From: an uncultured Eubacteriales bacterium
GTDB lineage: Bacteria > Bacillota > Clostridia > Oscillospirales > CAG-272
Direction: 5' to 3'
DNA: 64,000 bases
NCBI GenBank assembly: GCA_934433485.1
Contig: CAKRZR010000008.1
Coordinates: 1 to 64,000 of the forward strand
Below are positions 1 to 9,149 of the stretch, piece after piece. The translations under genes were made by a program, and so were the position numbers. The notes under the pieces are model-generated. The model was not told where the DNA came from, ran no database searches, and worked only from the letters and a program-made list of their open reading frames with translations. Each line of letters starts with the position of its first letter. The first letter of the stretch is position 1.

Positions 1-168
1 AGAATTTTCCCGTAAGGGAAAATTCTGGAGAGCGTGCCGGTTTTCTCTCCTACATGACTTCACGATATGCACCGTACCACCCATGCCCAACATCGGAGAA
101 TTTTCCCGTAAGGGAAAATTCTGGAGAGCGTGCCGGTTTTCTCTCCTACATGACTTCACGATATGCAC
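1..168. repeat. 96-bp-period tandem hairpin repeat, at least two copies
   Basis: Bases 1-72 recur at 97-168 with no difference that I can see, separated by a 24-bp unique spacer. Each unit starts with a perfect palindrome (AGAATTTTCCC, loop GTAA, GGGAAAATTCT) followed by a second hairpin with arms GGAGAG and CTCTCC. The second copy ends 3 bases before the greA stop codon, so both lie just downstream of that gene. The left copy begins at the window edge, so more copies may lie outside. No T-run follows the stems on the minus strand, so an ordinary intrinsic terminator is not obvious. Confidence 0.85.
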
Positions 169-170
169 GC

Positions 171-671
171 TCAGTGCTGCTGTATCTTCAACGTCGGGTC
201 GTCCACGCCTTTTTCGATCTGGCGGATCACAACGGGGTAGCTGTAGCTGTCGTTGACCTTGACAAACACGCGGTCGCCCTGTTTTTTGCCCAAGATCGCG
301 GCACCAAGCGGGGATTCCTTGCTGACATAGCCGTTCAGGACGTCGTTGCGTAGGGTTGTGACCAGCGTGATTGTGGATTCCTCCTCGTCCTCCTCGTACC
401 ACAGTGTCACCTTGTCGAACAGTCCGACCGTGTCCTCCGCGTGATCGACCTTGATGACGATTGCCGTCTCAATCATGGCCTTCAGGTAGTTGATCCGACT
501 GTTGTTCCGATTCCACTCTCGTCTCGCCGACCGATACTCGTCGTTTTCGCTGAGATCTCCCAGCTCTCTCGTCCGCCGCACCTCGTCGCGCAGCTTCGGA
601 TTGAGCTGCATCCGGTACTCAATCTCCTCCTTCATTTTTTGAATATCTACTTCTGTAAGCTCATCGTGCAT
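171..671 (-). CDS. greA: GreA/GreB-family transcription elongation factor
   Basis: This is a 166-residue protein of normal GreA length (about 158). Residues 1-80 form the N-terminal antiparallel coiled coil with the family signature GDLSENDEYRSAR; residues 85-160 form the FKBP-like C-terminal domain, including PLGAAILGKKQGDRV. Gre factors enter the RNA polymerase secondary channel and stimulate cleavage of backtracked transcripts. It is the last gene of the minus-strand run below the sugar-transport operon, 110 bases after the isomerase-like gene. That gap holds a copy of the GGGGAA hairpin repeat, so greA may be expressed separately. GreA versus GreB is not certain; Gram-positive bacteria usually have only GreA. 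Confidence 0.9.
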   Translation of the reverse strand: MHDELTEVDIQKMKEEIEYRMQLNPKLRDEVRRTRELGDLSENDEYRSARREWNRNNSRINYLKAMIETAIVIKVDHAEDTVGLFDKVTLWYEEDEEESTITLVTTLRNDVLNGYVSKESPLGAAILGKKQGDRVFVKVNDSYSYPVVIRQIEKGVDDPTLKIQQH

Positions 672-689
672 GATATAACCCTTTTTGAT

Positions 690-757
690 GCGGGGAAAAA
701 CTTTTTGAAAAAAAGTCTTTCCCCGCGCCCCTTTTCAAAAAACTTGATACAAATGGA
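690..757. repeat. GCGGGGAA hairpin repeat (family II) upstream of greA
   Basis: Bases 690-726 form an imperfect inverted repeat with outer arms GCGGGGAAA and CTTTCCCCGC around T/A-rich inner arms. The sequence to 757 (GCCCCTTTTCAAAAAACTT and beyond) is shared with copies near 30.5 kb and 63.5 kb. In all three the hairpin lies within about 10-40 bases upstream of a minus-strand start codon, so it would be in the mRNA leader. Confidence 0.7.
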
Positions 758-781
758 TGTATATTGTCAGTGCGTGTATCC

Positions 782-1663
782 CTATTCCCGGACTTCTTCC
801 CATACGTTTTTGCAATACCGCATTGCCGCCTGATTGCTTTCGGTCAGAACCGCGTCGTTGGCGGTGAATCCCTCCAGCTCCAGCGCGTATTTTCCGGTGT
901 AACCGTGCTCCATCAAGATGCGAAAGCAGTCGTGATAATCCACGTTCCCTGTGCCCGGCAGAGTATTTTCAAGATAGCGTCCCTGTGCGGTGCGATAACA
1001 GCCGTACTTTTCCGCGTCGTATATTTTATAGTCCTTACAGTGGACGTGCACAATATACGGTGCGAACGCGTTGTAGAAATCGACGGCGGTCTCGTCCACG
1101 AAGGAGATATTTCCAAGGTCCCCGCACACGCCGACGGTTGGGCAATTTCCGCGCACAGCATGGTAGAACTTGCCAAAATTGCGTACGCCGTTCACATAGA
1201 AGCCCTGATCCTCGTAGATGCAGCGGATACCGTAGGATTTTGCTTTTTCGGCGACACGGCACGCGCCCTCTACCAGCTCCGGCAGCATATCGTCAAAGCC
1301 GGCGCCGGGAATGGATGTAACCGCGTCCAGACCGCAGGCGATGGTATGGTGCAGAAACGGCGATCCCATAGCGGATGCGATCTCCAGCTGACGGCACAAA
1401 TCGTCCACGGCGGCGGGGGATCGATAGAGATTCGTGCCGACGGAATAGCATGCCACAGACATACCGTGATCGGCTAAAATTCTCTGCAATTCCTCTGCTT
1501 CCCTGAGATTTCGCACCGTTTGGGTCTGGCCGGACGTGGTCTCCAGCGGTTCGACGGCGGAAAAACCCTGCTTCGCGGCGTATGCCACCGTTTTTTCGAT
1601 CCCGTCGCGGCGGCACATCTCGGTGAATCCGGCGTAAAAGGCGAATTCCATTTTGTTCTGCAT
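782..1663 (-). CDS. Sugar phosphate isomerase/epimerase-like TIM-barrel protein
   Basis: This is a 293-residue cytoplasmic protein of the xylose-isomerase-like (AP_endonuc_2) superfamily. Probable metal-binding residues on successive strands are visible: E151 (in EDQGF), D182 (GDLGN), H208 (VHCKDYK) and E262 (ALELEG). The family isomerises or epimerises sugars and inositol-type compounds using a divalent metal; the substrate here cannot be read from sequence. It follows the second permease pair, 100 bases after the MalG-like gene, which suits a role in metabolising the imported sugar. The ATG at 1663 has an ACGGAGA ribosome site. Confidence 0.85.
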   Translation of the reverse strand: MQNKMEFAFYAGFTEMCRRDGIEKTVAYAAKQGFSAVEPLETTSGQTQTVRNLREAEELQRILADHGMSVACYSVGTNLYRSPAAVDDLCRQLEIASAMGSPFLHHTIACGLDAVTSIPGAGFDDMLPELVEGACRVAEKAKSYGIRCIYEDQGFYVNGVRNFGKFYHAVRGNCPTVGVCGDLGNISFVDETAVDFYNAFAPYIVHVHCKDYKIYDAEKYGCYRTAQGRYLENTLPGTGNVDYHDCFRILMEHGYTGKYALELEGFTANDAVLTESNQAAMRYCKNVWEEVRE

Positions 1664-1763
1664 AATTATTCTCCGTTATACATTTTTTCGTTGTGCGGAA
1701 TGCAACAAACGCCCAACCGCAGAACGATCGGGCGTATGCTTGCCATTTGCGAAAGCGCGAATA

Positions 1764-2825
1764 TCAGCCGGTGATACCGGAGCGTTCGATACCTTCCACG
1801 ATGTACCGCTGACCGAACAGGTAGAGGACGATCAGGGGAGCGATGATGAGGATACCGCAAGCGTTGCGGATTGCGGCGGTATACAGTGCCTGACCGGCAT
1901 AGTTGGTATCCAAAGACTTCGGAACCTTGATGATGTCGGGCAGGAGCAGGTCGCCGGACGTGGTGTAGAACAGCTCGGTATAGAAGTTGTCGGTCCACTG
2001 CCAGCAGAACGAGAACATGAATACCGTGACCATCATGGTGACGGACAGCGGGATGATGATCCGAACGAAGGTAGAGAACACGCCGGAGCCGTCGAGGTAT
2101 GCGGATTCTTCAAGCTCATCCGGGATGCCGCGGAAGAACTGGCGGAGTAGGAAGATGTACAGACCGTTCTTGTACGCCAGACCTGTGAGCGACAGGATGT
2201 ACAGCGGGAAGTTCGTGTTGATCATGTTGATGCTCGTCACATCGAGAATCTTAATGGAGTCGAACACGCCGCCGCCGAGGAAGTTGATAAGACCAAACTT
2301 ATCCCCAAGCTTGAGGATGTCGAAGTACCGGAATTCCATGAACAGGGAGAGCTGCAGGGTGGTATGCGGTACAACCATCGTGAAGATGACCAGTAAGAAC
2401 AGCAGGTTGTTGCCCTTGAACTTGAACTTCGCAAAGCCGTAACCGATGACGCAGCAGACGAAGGTCTGGAGAACGCCGCAGGTCAGGGACAGGATGAAGG
2501 TGTTCAGGAGAGCGGTGAAGTACTTATTGTCCACGATGATGGCGCGGTAGGTTTCGAGGGTAGGACGGCGCGGCAGGAGTCGAACCGTCACGTCCACGAA
2601 GTCCTCCGGGCTCATGAAAGAGGACGCGAGCTTGGTGTAGAACGGGAACAGGATGACGTAGGAGATACCGAGAAGGAGGAGGAACCGGAACAGGTACCAA
2701 ACCACTTTCTTAACGGTATACAGGTTGATGAACTTGGCGCGCATTCTTTCCCAGAAAGGGGTACGTTCAAAATCCGCGCGGATCTTGTTCTTGGTTTCCT
2801 TGGTGATCTTAGCAGTGCTATTCAT
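1764..2825 (-). CDS. Carbohydrate ABC transporter permease, MalG-type (pair 2)
   Basis: This is a 353-residue inner-membrane permease. Its cytoplasmic N-terminus is longer than usual (about 40 residues), followed by six or more hydrophobic segments. The EAA loop that docks the ATPase lies at about 239-262 (EESAYLDGSGVFSTFVRIII), close to the C-terminus as in MalG. Between helices there is an extended extracytoplasmic stretch (about 165-200) longer than in ordinary MalG proteins. It is translated from an AAAGGAGG site 18 bases after its partner MalF-type gene. No ATPase gene is nearby, so a shared MsmK-type ATPase is presumed. Confidence 0.93.
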   Translation of the reverse strand: MNSTAKITKETKNKIRADFERTPFWERMRAKFINLYTVKKVVWYLFRFLLLLGISYVILFPFYTKLASSFMSPEDFVDVTVRLLPRRPTLETYRAIIVDNKYFTALLNTFILSLTCGVLQTFVCCVIGYGFAKFKFKGNNLLFLLVIFTMVVPHTTLQLSLFMEFRYFDILKLGDKFGLINFLGGGVFDSIKILDVTSINMINTNFPLYILSLTGLAYKNGLYIFLLRQFFRGIPDELEESAYLDGSGVFSTFVRIIIPLSVTMMVTVFMFSFCWQWTDNFYTELFYTTSGDLLLPDIIKVPKSLDTNYAGQALYTAAIRNACGILIIAPLIVLYLFGQRYIVEGIERSGITG

Positions 2826-2843
2826 TCTATGTACCTCCTTTCC

Positions 2844-3839
2844 TTAGTCTCTTCTCTGATAGAAGATGAACGCGCTGAGAATACCGGCAACTGCGGCGAT
2901 GATGAGGATAACGATCAGGAAGTACATCCAGGACATGGCGGAGGACAGCACGTTGCCGTTTGCCTGTTCATATACCGTGGAAATGTACGCCATGACCTTG
3001 TTATCCGACGAGGTAAACGCGTCGATGATGGTATAGACGGTGTTTACGAGGATCATCGGGGAGACCATCGGCAGGGTGATCTTCCAGAAGGTTTCCCAAC
3101 CGGACGCACCGTCGATGGAGCAGGATTCGTAGATAGCGGGAGAAATGGACTGCAGACCGGAGAGGAAGATCAGCATCTGTACGCCGCAGCGGTTGACAAT
3201 ATTGAAGATATTGTTTACCATCTGTACGACGTATTCCACGATCTCTGTACCGATCATCATGCCGCGGAAGAGGTTTTCTACGTCCATGACCGATACAATC
3301 TCCGTAGCCTGGCTTTCTTCACCGGAACCGTCGTCGATACCCTCCGCGTTGGACATATAGTCATTCATGGAGTTGCCGGCGTCGATATCCGCGATCAGAC
3401 CGGTGGTCAGGATAACCGGGATGAAGAAGATAGCACGGAACGCTGCGCGGCCGGCGATCTTCTGGTTCAGGATGATCGCGACGAACAGGGAGAAGAGGAC
3501 GATCGACGGAATGTCGAGGATGAGCTGCTTCAGTCCTGCCACAAGGGTGGTAACGAACGAGGTGTCTACGAGGATGGCGTCGCTGTAGTTCTTCCAGCCG
3601 ACCCATTTCAGCTCGTAACCGCCTCCCACGAGAATTTTGATCTCGTGGAAGGAGTACTTAATGGAGTCAAATACAACGGGGAGGTAGATGAGGACGAAAC
3701 CGATGAGGAAGGGGAGAATGAAAATCCAACCCGCTCTCGCTTTCCGAACGTCCAGGGACGCGCCTCTTTTTCTTTTCTTGCCGGGAGCATTGTCAATTTG
3801 AATCTTCTGCTTCTTCGGTGCTTTTGCATCTAAGTTCAT
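2844..3839 (-). CDS. Carbohydrate ABC transporter permease, MalF-type (pair 2)
   Basis: This is a 331-residue integral membrane permease with a basic N-terminus (residues 1-35), a first transmembrane helix at about 38-58, and a C-terminal EAA loop at about 237-258 (YESCSIDGASGWETFWKITL). An acidic, serine-rich insertion at about 150-200 replaces the short extracytoplasmic loop of typical family members and would face the outside; it could be a docking surface for the large binding protein or the DUF5696 protein. It lies between the DUF5696 gene and its MalG partner with short gaps, clearly in one operon. Confidence 0.93.
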   Translation of the reverse strand: MNLDAKAPKKQKIQIDNAPGKKRKRGASLDVRKARAGWIFILPFLIGFVLIYLPVVFDSIKYSFHEIKILVGGGYELKWVGWKNYSDAILVDTSFVTTLVAGLKQLILDIPSIVLFSLFVAIILNQKIAGRAAFRAIFFIPVILTTGLIADIDAGNSMNDYMSNAEGIDDGSGEESQATEIVSVMDVENLFRGMMIGTEIVEYVVQMVNNIFNIVNRCGVQMLIFLSGLQSISPAIYESCSIDGASGWETFWKITLPMVSPMILVNTVYTIIDAFTSSDNKVMAYISTVYEQANGNVLSSAMSWMYFLIVILIIAAVAGILSAFIFYQRRD

Positions 3840-3856
3840 TCGTGCACTCCCCTTTC

Positions 3857-6800
3857 TTAATCAATTCGGATGAAGTCGAGCGGTTCAACCTCGTAGGTCT
3901 TGCCGTCTACTTCGGTGGTAACTTTGTAGGAGTTGTAGTTGAGGATAAACTTCACGCCGGTTTCATAGGTCACGAGTACGAGGGTACCGCTGGTGAGCGC
4001 GTACTTTTCGGGCACTGCGGCTTCTTCTTCCTCTTCTTCGATTACTTCGCCGAACTCGTTGAGACCGCCGTTGTCGGTTTCTTCCTCGTCGTCATCTGCC
4101 TCAGCTGCTGCGTTTTCGGCTTCTTCCGCTTCGGCTTCGAGACCGTACTGCTTAGCGAGACGTTCCGCCAGCTTTTCCGCCTTGGCTTCCTTTTCCGCCT
4201 TGAGCGCTTCTTCCTCTGCGAGAGCTTCCGCTGCGGCTGCTTCTGCGGCTGCGTCTGCTTCCAACTCATCGGCATCGGGGATCCGTTCACCGTCGATGAA
4301 TTTGTGGTCCACGATGTAGGAGGTCTGGAGATCGCGGGTTGCGTCGTTCAGCTTGGTGTAGTATTCCACCACGTCGTCCTTCCAGATCTCGTAGTTGACG
4401 GAATAGTACTTGCTGTTGGTGAAGGATTCCTTCAGACGGTTGGTGTTCTGGTAGGACAGCGTGAAGTACAGGGACGCGCCGTTCTCGATGGAGCGCAGGA
4501 TCATTTCGTCGATGTCGCCCTCCATGTTGATGGCGGTACCGGTGAAGATCTTGGAGCCATGGAGAACCATGCCCATGAACGGAACACATTCGCTGGCCTT
4601 TACGAACCGGCTGGAGTCGAGGGCAACTTCCACGATGGTGTCCGCGTACGGCAGTGCGAACGCGTTGCCGCCGGAGATCATAACGCTTTCGTAATCCTCA
4701 TCCAGTTTTGCGAGGAAGTCCTTGGTGTACGCCTTGTTGTCCTCGCGGTGGTACGGCTCATCCTCATCGAAGTCGGAGTTGAGGTCTGTACCGAGCGAAC
4801 CCACGGAGATGTTCACGTTGCCGTAGGAGAGATATTCGGGACCGAACTTCTTGTAGAAGCGTTCGTAGGATACCGGGGATACGCAGAGCGCGAAGGTTCT
4901 GTCGAAGGTCTGGGTCGCGGGGTCATACGCGCGGCGTCTGGTATAACGGTCGTCGATGGTCTTGATCGCGTCTCTCTTTAAGGAGAAACCGTCAAACATA
5001 TCACGCCAACGGTTATACGCGAAGTCGAAATCGGGGTAAATCTTGAAGCCGGTCTGGTTTGCGTAGGAAACGAGGTCGGAGAATCCATCCGCGCCGCCGA
5101 CGACCTTATTCCACTTCAGCTTGGCAGGATACGTGTAGTAGTCCATGTTGCCGTTGTAGTAACCGGTGAGACGGAAGTTGATGGAGCCGGAGACGCCCAT
5201 TTCGGTCAGCTCAGCTTGCATGGTCTTGATGTCCTCAAAGGTGGTCAGCGGAGTGTCCACTTCTACCGGGAAGGACAGGACGCGTTCGAGCGTTTCGGTG
5301 GTACCGAAGGTCTCGATGAAGAGCGGGAGGTTTTCGTCCGCGGATTCCCTCTTGGTGATGTAGCCGTTTGCGGTGAAGTAATCACGGCACGCGGTCGCCA
5401 TGCCTACGTAATCGGCGGAATAGTGGTCCTTGATGCCCTTTTCCGCGGCGACCTCATCATCGGTTAAGAAGATGTAGTCGATGCGGTAGCGTTCCGTGTA
5501 CTTCCGGTCGGAGGTAACGGTCCAGGACGCAGAGCCGGATACGGAGATGGAGTCTGCGAGGTTGTATTCGTCGGACGGACGAGGTGTGAACTGCGCGTAC
5601 ACGGTGTTGTACGGATGCAGCGTACCGCCGTGGGAGGTCATCAGCGTTGCGAGAGAGTCGCCCTCGGTGATGACAGCCATGTAACCGTTGGAGTAGGTGA
5701 CAGGATCGGACGGGATGCCGTCTTTATCCTCCGCCTTCTTCGTGGTGGTTGTGGATGCGGCAGCGTCGGCAGATGCGGTATCTGCAGCGGCAGCGCCGTC
5801 TTCGGTGGGAGCAGCCTTGGATTCAAAGCGTTCCGGTGCGATTTCGCCGTAGTTTACGACGTTGCCCCAAACCGGCCAGCGCATCACCTGCGAGTTGGTA
5901 CCGCGGATTTCGTGGTATGCGAAGTCATCGCCGTACATAACGCCGGAGATGTTGTAGGGCGTGCCCTTTACGTCCTCATACCGTACGAGAGAACCCGTAC
6001 CGTCGGGGATCAGGGTGTAGCCGGTGTAGGTGTTGGAGCCCGCATCGAAATACGGGAGGTAGATCAGGGTATCAAACTGGTACGCGGATTCGTCGAATTC
6101 GATACTGTTCGCCGGGCAGCTTACGGAAATACCGTTGTCCGTGATGCTGTATTCGAGGGCTACACGGAAACGCGGCGGAGCTGCGTCGGCGCCTTCGTAG
6201 CCGGTTTCGCTGTGGTCGGCGTCGAGTTCTTCGTAGGTGTAGGTCGGGCAGTACTGCTTGATGATTTCCTCAAGCTCGCGAAGCTCTCTGGCTTTGATTT
6301 CCGGGTCGCAAACGTATACTGCCATTTCCAAGGTGATCGGGAACTTGGACTGCATCTCGATGATACCGCGCTCGGTCAGCGTCGGGTCAGCCGGGTCTTT
6401 CTTCGTATAGAAGGAGATGAGCTTCTCACGGAGCCAGTCGTTCTCGATCTGGGAAAGGATGAGGTCTTCAAAGCGTTCCACACGGATCATACGGGGAACG
6501 AGACGGATGGTCTGCTGTTCACCAAGGGTGTACTCAACGCGCATACCGCCTTTGATGTTCTTGCGGGTGATCTGACCGCGGAGCGCGGCTTCCGTGTAGG
6601 AATCCATCTTCTTCGATACATCATTGTCCTTGTAGTTGATGATGACCTGGGAGAGGAGCTCCTTTTTCACGGCAGCGGAAGCGGTGGTCTGGGAAATGTC
6701 AATCGGGTTGGAGAAGTGCACCTGACCGGATTTAGTATCTACCACGGCGACTTCGCCGGTAAATTCCTCGAACCAGAGCTGGTAGCCCTTTTCTTCCTTG

Positions 6801-6976
6801 ACAAGGATCATGTCAGCAAGCTTTTGTTCCGGATTTGCGTAGGACTCGGTCAGGTAATCGATCAACGGATTGCCTTCATCATCGACCTTATCTTCCCAGG
6901 CGGCGGCGGTCGGAACCGTCATGGCGCCCGCGAGCATAACCAGAGTTAAGAATGCCGAAAGAAATCTTTTCATCAT
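3857..6976 (-). CDS. DUF5696-type secreted protein of a sugar-transport operon
   Basis: This is a 1039-residue exported protein. Residues 1-26 are a signal peptide ending TAAA. The body matches what I recall of DUF5696 proteins: a beta-rich N-terminal half, then a barrel-like region with motifs such as YPDFDFAYNRW and GNAFALPYADTIVEVAL, followed by a glycoside-hydrolase-like segment (FMGMVLHGSKIFTGTAINME). Residues about 905-990 are low-complexity Ala/Glu/Asp sequence, then a short beta domain ends the protein. No lipobox or membrane anchor is visible. It lies between YIP1 and permease pair 2. I infer an extracytoplasmic carbohydrate-acting or receptor role; no enzymatic activity is established from the sequence. 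Confidence 0.85.
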   Translation of the reverse strand: MMKRFLSAFLTLVMLAGAMTVPTAAAWEDKVDDEGNPLIDYLTESYANPEQKLADMILVKEEKGYQLWFEEFTGEVAVVDTKSGQVHFSNPIDISQTTASAAVKKELLSQVIINYKDNDVSKKMDSYTEAALRGQITRKNIKGGMRVEYTLGEQQTIRLVPRMIRVERFEDLILSQIENDWLREKLISFYTKKDPADPTLTERGIIEMQSKFPITLEMAVYVCDPEIKARELRELEEIIKQYCPTYTYEELDADHSETGYEGADAAPPRFRVALEYSITDNGISVSCPANSIEFDESAYQFDTLIYLPYFDAGSNTYTGYTLIPDGTGSLVRYEDVKGTPYNISGVMYGDDFAYHEIRGTNSQVMRWPVWGNVVNYGEIAPERFESKAAPTEDGAAAADTASADAAASTTTTKKAEDKDGIPSDPVTYSNGYMAVITEGDSLATLMTSHGGTLHPYNTVYAQFTPRPSDEYNLADSISVSGSASWTVTSDRKYTERYRIDYIFLTDDEVAAEKGIKDHYSADYVGMATACRDYFTANGYITKRESADENLPLFIETFGTTETLERVLSFPVEVDTPLTTFEDIKTMQAELTEMGVSGSINFRLTGYYNGNMDYYTYPAKLKWNKVVGGADGFSDLVSYANQTGFKIYPDFDFAYNRWRDMFDGFSLKRDAIKTIDDRYTRRRAYDPATQTFDRTFALCVSPVSYERFYKKFGPEYLSYGNVNISVGSLGTDLNSDFDEDEPYHREDNKAYTKDFLAKLDEDYESVMISGGNAFALPYADTIVEVALDSSRFVKASECVPFMGMVLHGSKIFTGTAINMEGDIDEMILRSIENGASLYFTLSYQNTNRLKESFTNSKYYSVNYEIWKDDVVEYYTKLNDATRDLQTSYIVDHKFIDGERIPDADELEADAAAEAAAAEALAEEEALKAEKEAKAEKLAERLAKQYGLEAEAEEAENAAAEADDDEEETDNGGLNEFGEVIEEEEEEAAVPEKYALTSGTLVLVTYETGVKFILNYNSYKVTTEVDGKTYEVEPLDFIRID

Positions 6977-7006
6977 AATATCTTTTCTCCTATCTCTCGT
7001 TATGGC

Positions 7007-9139
7007 TTACAACCGGAATGCAATTTCTTCCACGATCTGCGTGATGAACATTACGATCTTCGCCATCAGAGACGTGAAGAGGATCCCAATGAACATGATG
7101 AACGCCATACCAACGATGGTGGCGAGGCAGGTGAGGAGGTTCTTCCCGACGGAGTAGTCGTGCGTGACCATCATGCCGAGTACGAGGAGGATACCGAGCC
7201 AGAGGTACGCGAACGTGCTCATGAGGGTCAGGATACCGCCTTCGTTTGCGGCGAGGACGTGAGACAGCAGCGTGGAGGGGAAGATGAGCAGGATCAGAGG
7301 AGTGAGGCAGTAGCAGGAGGCGATGAAAATGTCTCTCATGCTGCCTTCGCCCTCAAACAGAGTGGTGAGACACCAGTTCGCGACAACCCACAGGAGCAGC
7401 GGAGCGAGAACCGCGGACACTGCGCCGAAGATGTCGGAATACGAGGTGTACGGGTTGAAGATGTAGCCTTTACCGATCGAGTTGTAGAAGTAGACGAGGA
7501 TGGTGGTGATCAGGATCACGGAAGCGGAGCGCATGGAACCGCGTTTTTCGTGCTTCAGATCCCAGAATCCGTCAAACGGATGGAAGATGACGTGGAATGC
7601 GTAGAGGAGTTCTTCTTTGAGACTCTTTCTGCCAACCTTAAGCGCGGCGCGGGTATTGACCTTGGCGGCGTATCCGAAGAATTTGCCGAGGAGGACGAAC
7701 ACCACGACGAGCACAAGCGGGATGGTCCAGAAATACTTGGAAGCCCATTCCTTACGGATTTCCTTCCATGCGTCGGAGTAATTTTCGGTTTCGTACGCGG
7801 ACTTGTAGTATTCCATAGCCTCTTCGTACTTACCCTGGCGGTACAGCGCCTTACCGATCTGGATGTAAGCGGCGTCGAAGTTGTTGTTACGCTTCAGCAC
7901 TTCCGTCCAGTCATCGATGGTCATGTCATATTTCCGTTCGTTGTCGTGCTGGATCGCCTGCAGGAGGAGATCGCCATACTGGGTGCGGCGGTACACAACG
8001 ATGTTGTCGTTGGTCTTGTCCAGAAGCAGGATTTTTGAGCCCTGGTACGCGATGGCTTCGACGGAACCGATGTTACCGGTCTGGATACCCATATCGCCGA
8101 AGATGAAGAGCAGGTTGCCGTTGTCGTCGTAGGTGAAGACCTTGGAACGCTTTTCATCGATGATGGACCAGGTTCCCTCCGGTCCGACTGCCGCGTCGAT
8201 GACCTTGGAGGCGCCGACGATGGTTGCGGTGGACAGGGTGGAGAATCCGATTTCACCGGACGGCGGATAGAAGCCGTTACGCTTCATAACGTCCGCACCG
8301 GAAGCATTGAGCTTCTTGACCGGAGCGTAGTCGGATTTTTTGTCCTTACCACGGATCGCTGCCTGCTGCTTTGCCTCATCGATGGAGGAGGTGGTCACGT
8401 AGATGAAGTTGTTTTCATCGATGGTGATGTTGTTGAACTCCGTAGAAACGTACTGTTCGCTCTGGGAACGCTGTTCGTCCGTCTGGATCTTACGCCACAG
8501 GATTTCGAGCGCGGAGATCGTAACCTTCTGTGCGCCGATGAAGCCGTAGAAGTCCGCGTTGTCGTTGATAACGATGATACCCTGATAGGTGGTAGACGAT
8601 ACGACGAAGAGACGACCGTACTGGTCCACCGCGCAGGCGACGGGCTTGTAGATGGAGCCTTCCTCAAAGAGGTTGGATTCCGGCTTCTTGATGATCTTTT
8701 CGTAGTTGCCTTCGATATCGAACTTGACGATACGGTTGTTGTCGGTGTCGCAGACGTAGATATATTCCTCGTTTACGAACACGCCGGAGGGATTGTTGAA
8801 GGAGTCCGGCACACCGTGTTCATTTGTGAACTTGTCGATGTCGAAGAGGTGGTTGTAGTACCGGTCACATACGATGACGCGGTTGTTGGCGGCGTCCACG
8901 AGGTAAAGCTTTTCATCGGGACCGATGAAGAGGTCTCTCGGGTCGTCGAACGCGACCTCCAGCCCCATCGAAGAGGAGGTGATCACCTGGTCCGGGACGT
9001 AGGCGGCAGGAGAAACGAGCACGTCGCCGTCGTTGGAGTAGGTGTAGGTCGCGTAAGGGGTGGAAGCCTCGATTGCGGTCGGGAGAAGGGTGATTGCCGC
9101 CAGTACGGAGAGGAGTATGTTTTTGAAAATTTTCTTCAT
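7007..9139 (-). CDS. NHL-repeat / TPR / Yip1-domain membrane protein
   Basis: This is a 710-residue composite protein. A signal peptide (1-25) leads into a beta-propeller of NHL-type repeats at about 50-370 (units such as LYLVDAANNRVIVCDR and VYVCDTDNNRIVKFD-like blades). A TPR-like pair of helices follows at about 405-455 (AYIQIGKALYRQGKYEEAMEYY), then a transmembrane helix at about 480-500, a short cytoplasmic stretch, and a Yip1-type multi-pass domain (about 530-700). The propeller and TPR would sit outside the cell. It lies 10 bases after the MalG-type gene of pair 1, so it is part of the transporter operon. A sensor or scaffold role is inference. Confidence 0.85.
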   Translation of the reverse strand: MKKIFKNILLSVLAAITLLPTAIEASTPYATYTYSNDGDVLVSPAAYVPDQVITSSSMGLEVAFDDPRDLFIGPDEKLYLVDAANNRVIVCDRYYNHLFDIDKFTNEHGVPDSFNNPSGVFVNEEYIYVCDTDNNRIVKFDIEGNYEKIIKKPESNLFEEGSIYKPVACAVDQYGRLFVVSSTTYQGIIVINDNADFYGFIGAQKVTISALEILWRKIQTDEQRSQSEQYVSTEFNNITIDENNFIYVTTSSIDEAKQQAAIRGKDKKSDYAPVKKLNASGADVMKRNGFYPPSGEIGFSTLSTATIVGASKVIDAAVGPEGTWSIIDEKRSKVFTYDDNGNLLFIFGDMGIQTGNIGSVEAIAYQGSKILLLDKTNDNIVVYRRTQYGDLLLQAIQHDNERKYDMTIDDWTEVLKRNNNFDAAYIQIGKALYRQGKYEEAMEYYKSAYETENYSDAWKEIRKEWASKYFWTIPLVLVVVFVLLGKFFGYAAKVNTRAALKVGRKSLKEELLYAFHVIFHPFDGFWDLKHEKRGSMRSASVILITTILVYFYNSIGKGYIFNPYTSYSDIFGAVSAVLAPLLLWVVANWCLTTLFEGEGSMRDIFIASCYCLTPLILLIFPSTLLSHVLAANEGGILTLMSTFAYLWLGILLVLGMMVTHDYSVGKNLLTCLATIVGMAFIMFIGILFTSLMAKIVMFITQIVEEIAFRL

Positions 9140-9149
9140 ATAGTCCTCC

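Noticed and set aside
1..168. Possible CRISPR array
   Set aside because: Units are 72 bp with strong internal palindromes and one 24-bp spacer; no cas genes are seen. It is a tandem hairpin repeat.
5615..6949. Long open frame on the plus strand (444 codons)
   Set aside because: It is antisense to the DUF5696 gene; its protein is V/G/H-rich without domains and no ribosome site is present. GC-rich codon bias creates such shadows throughout the window.
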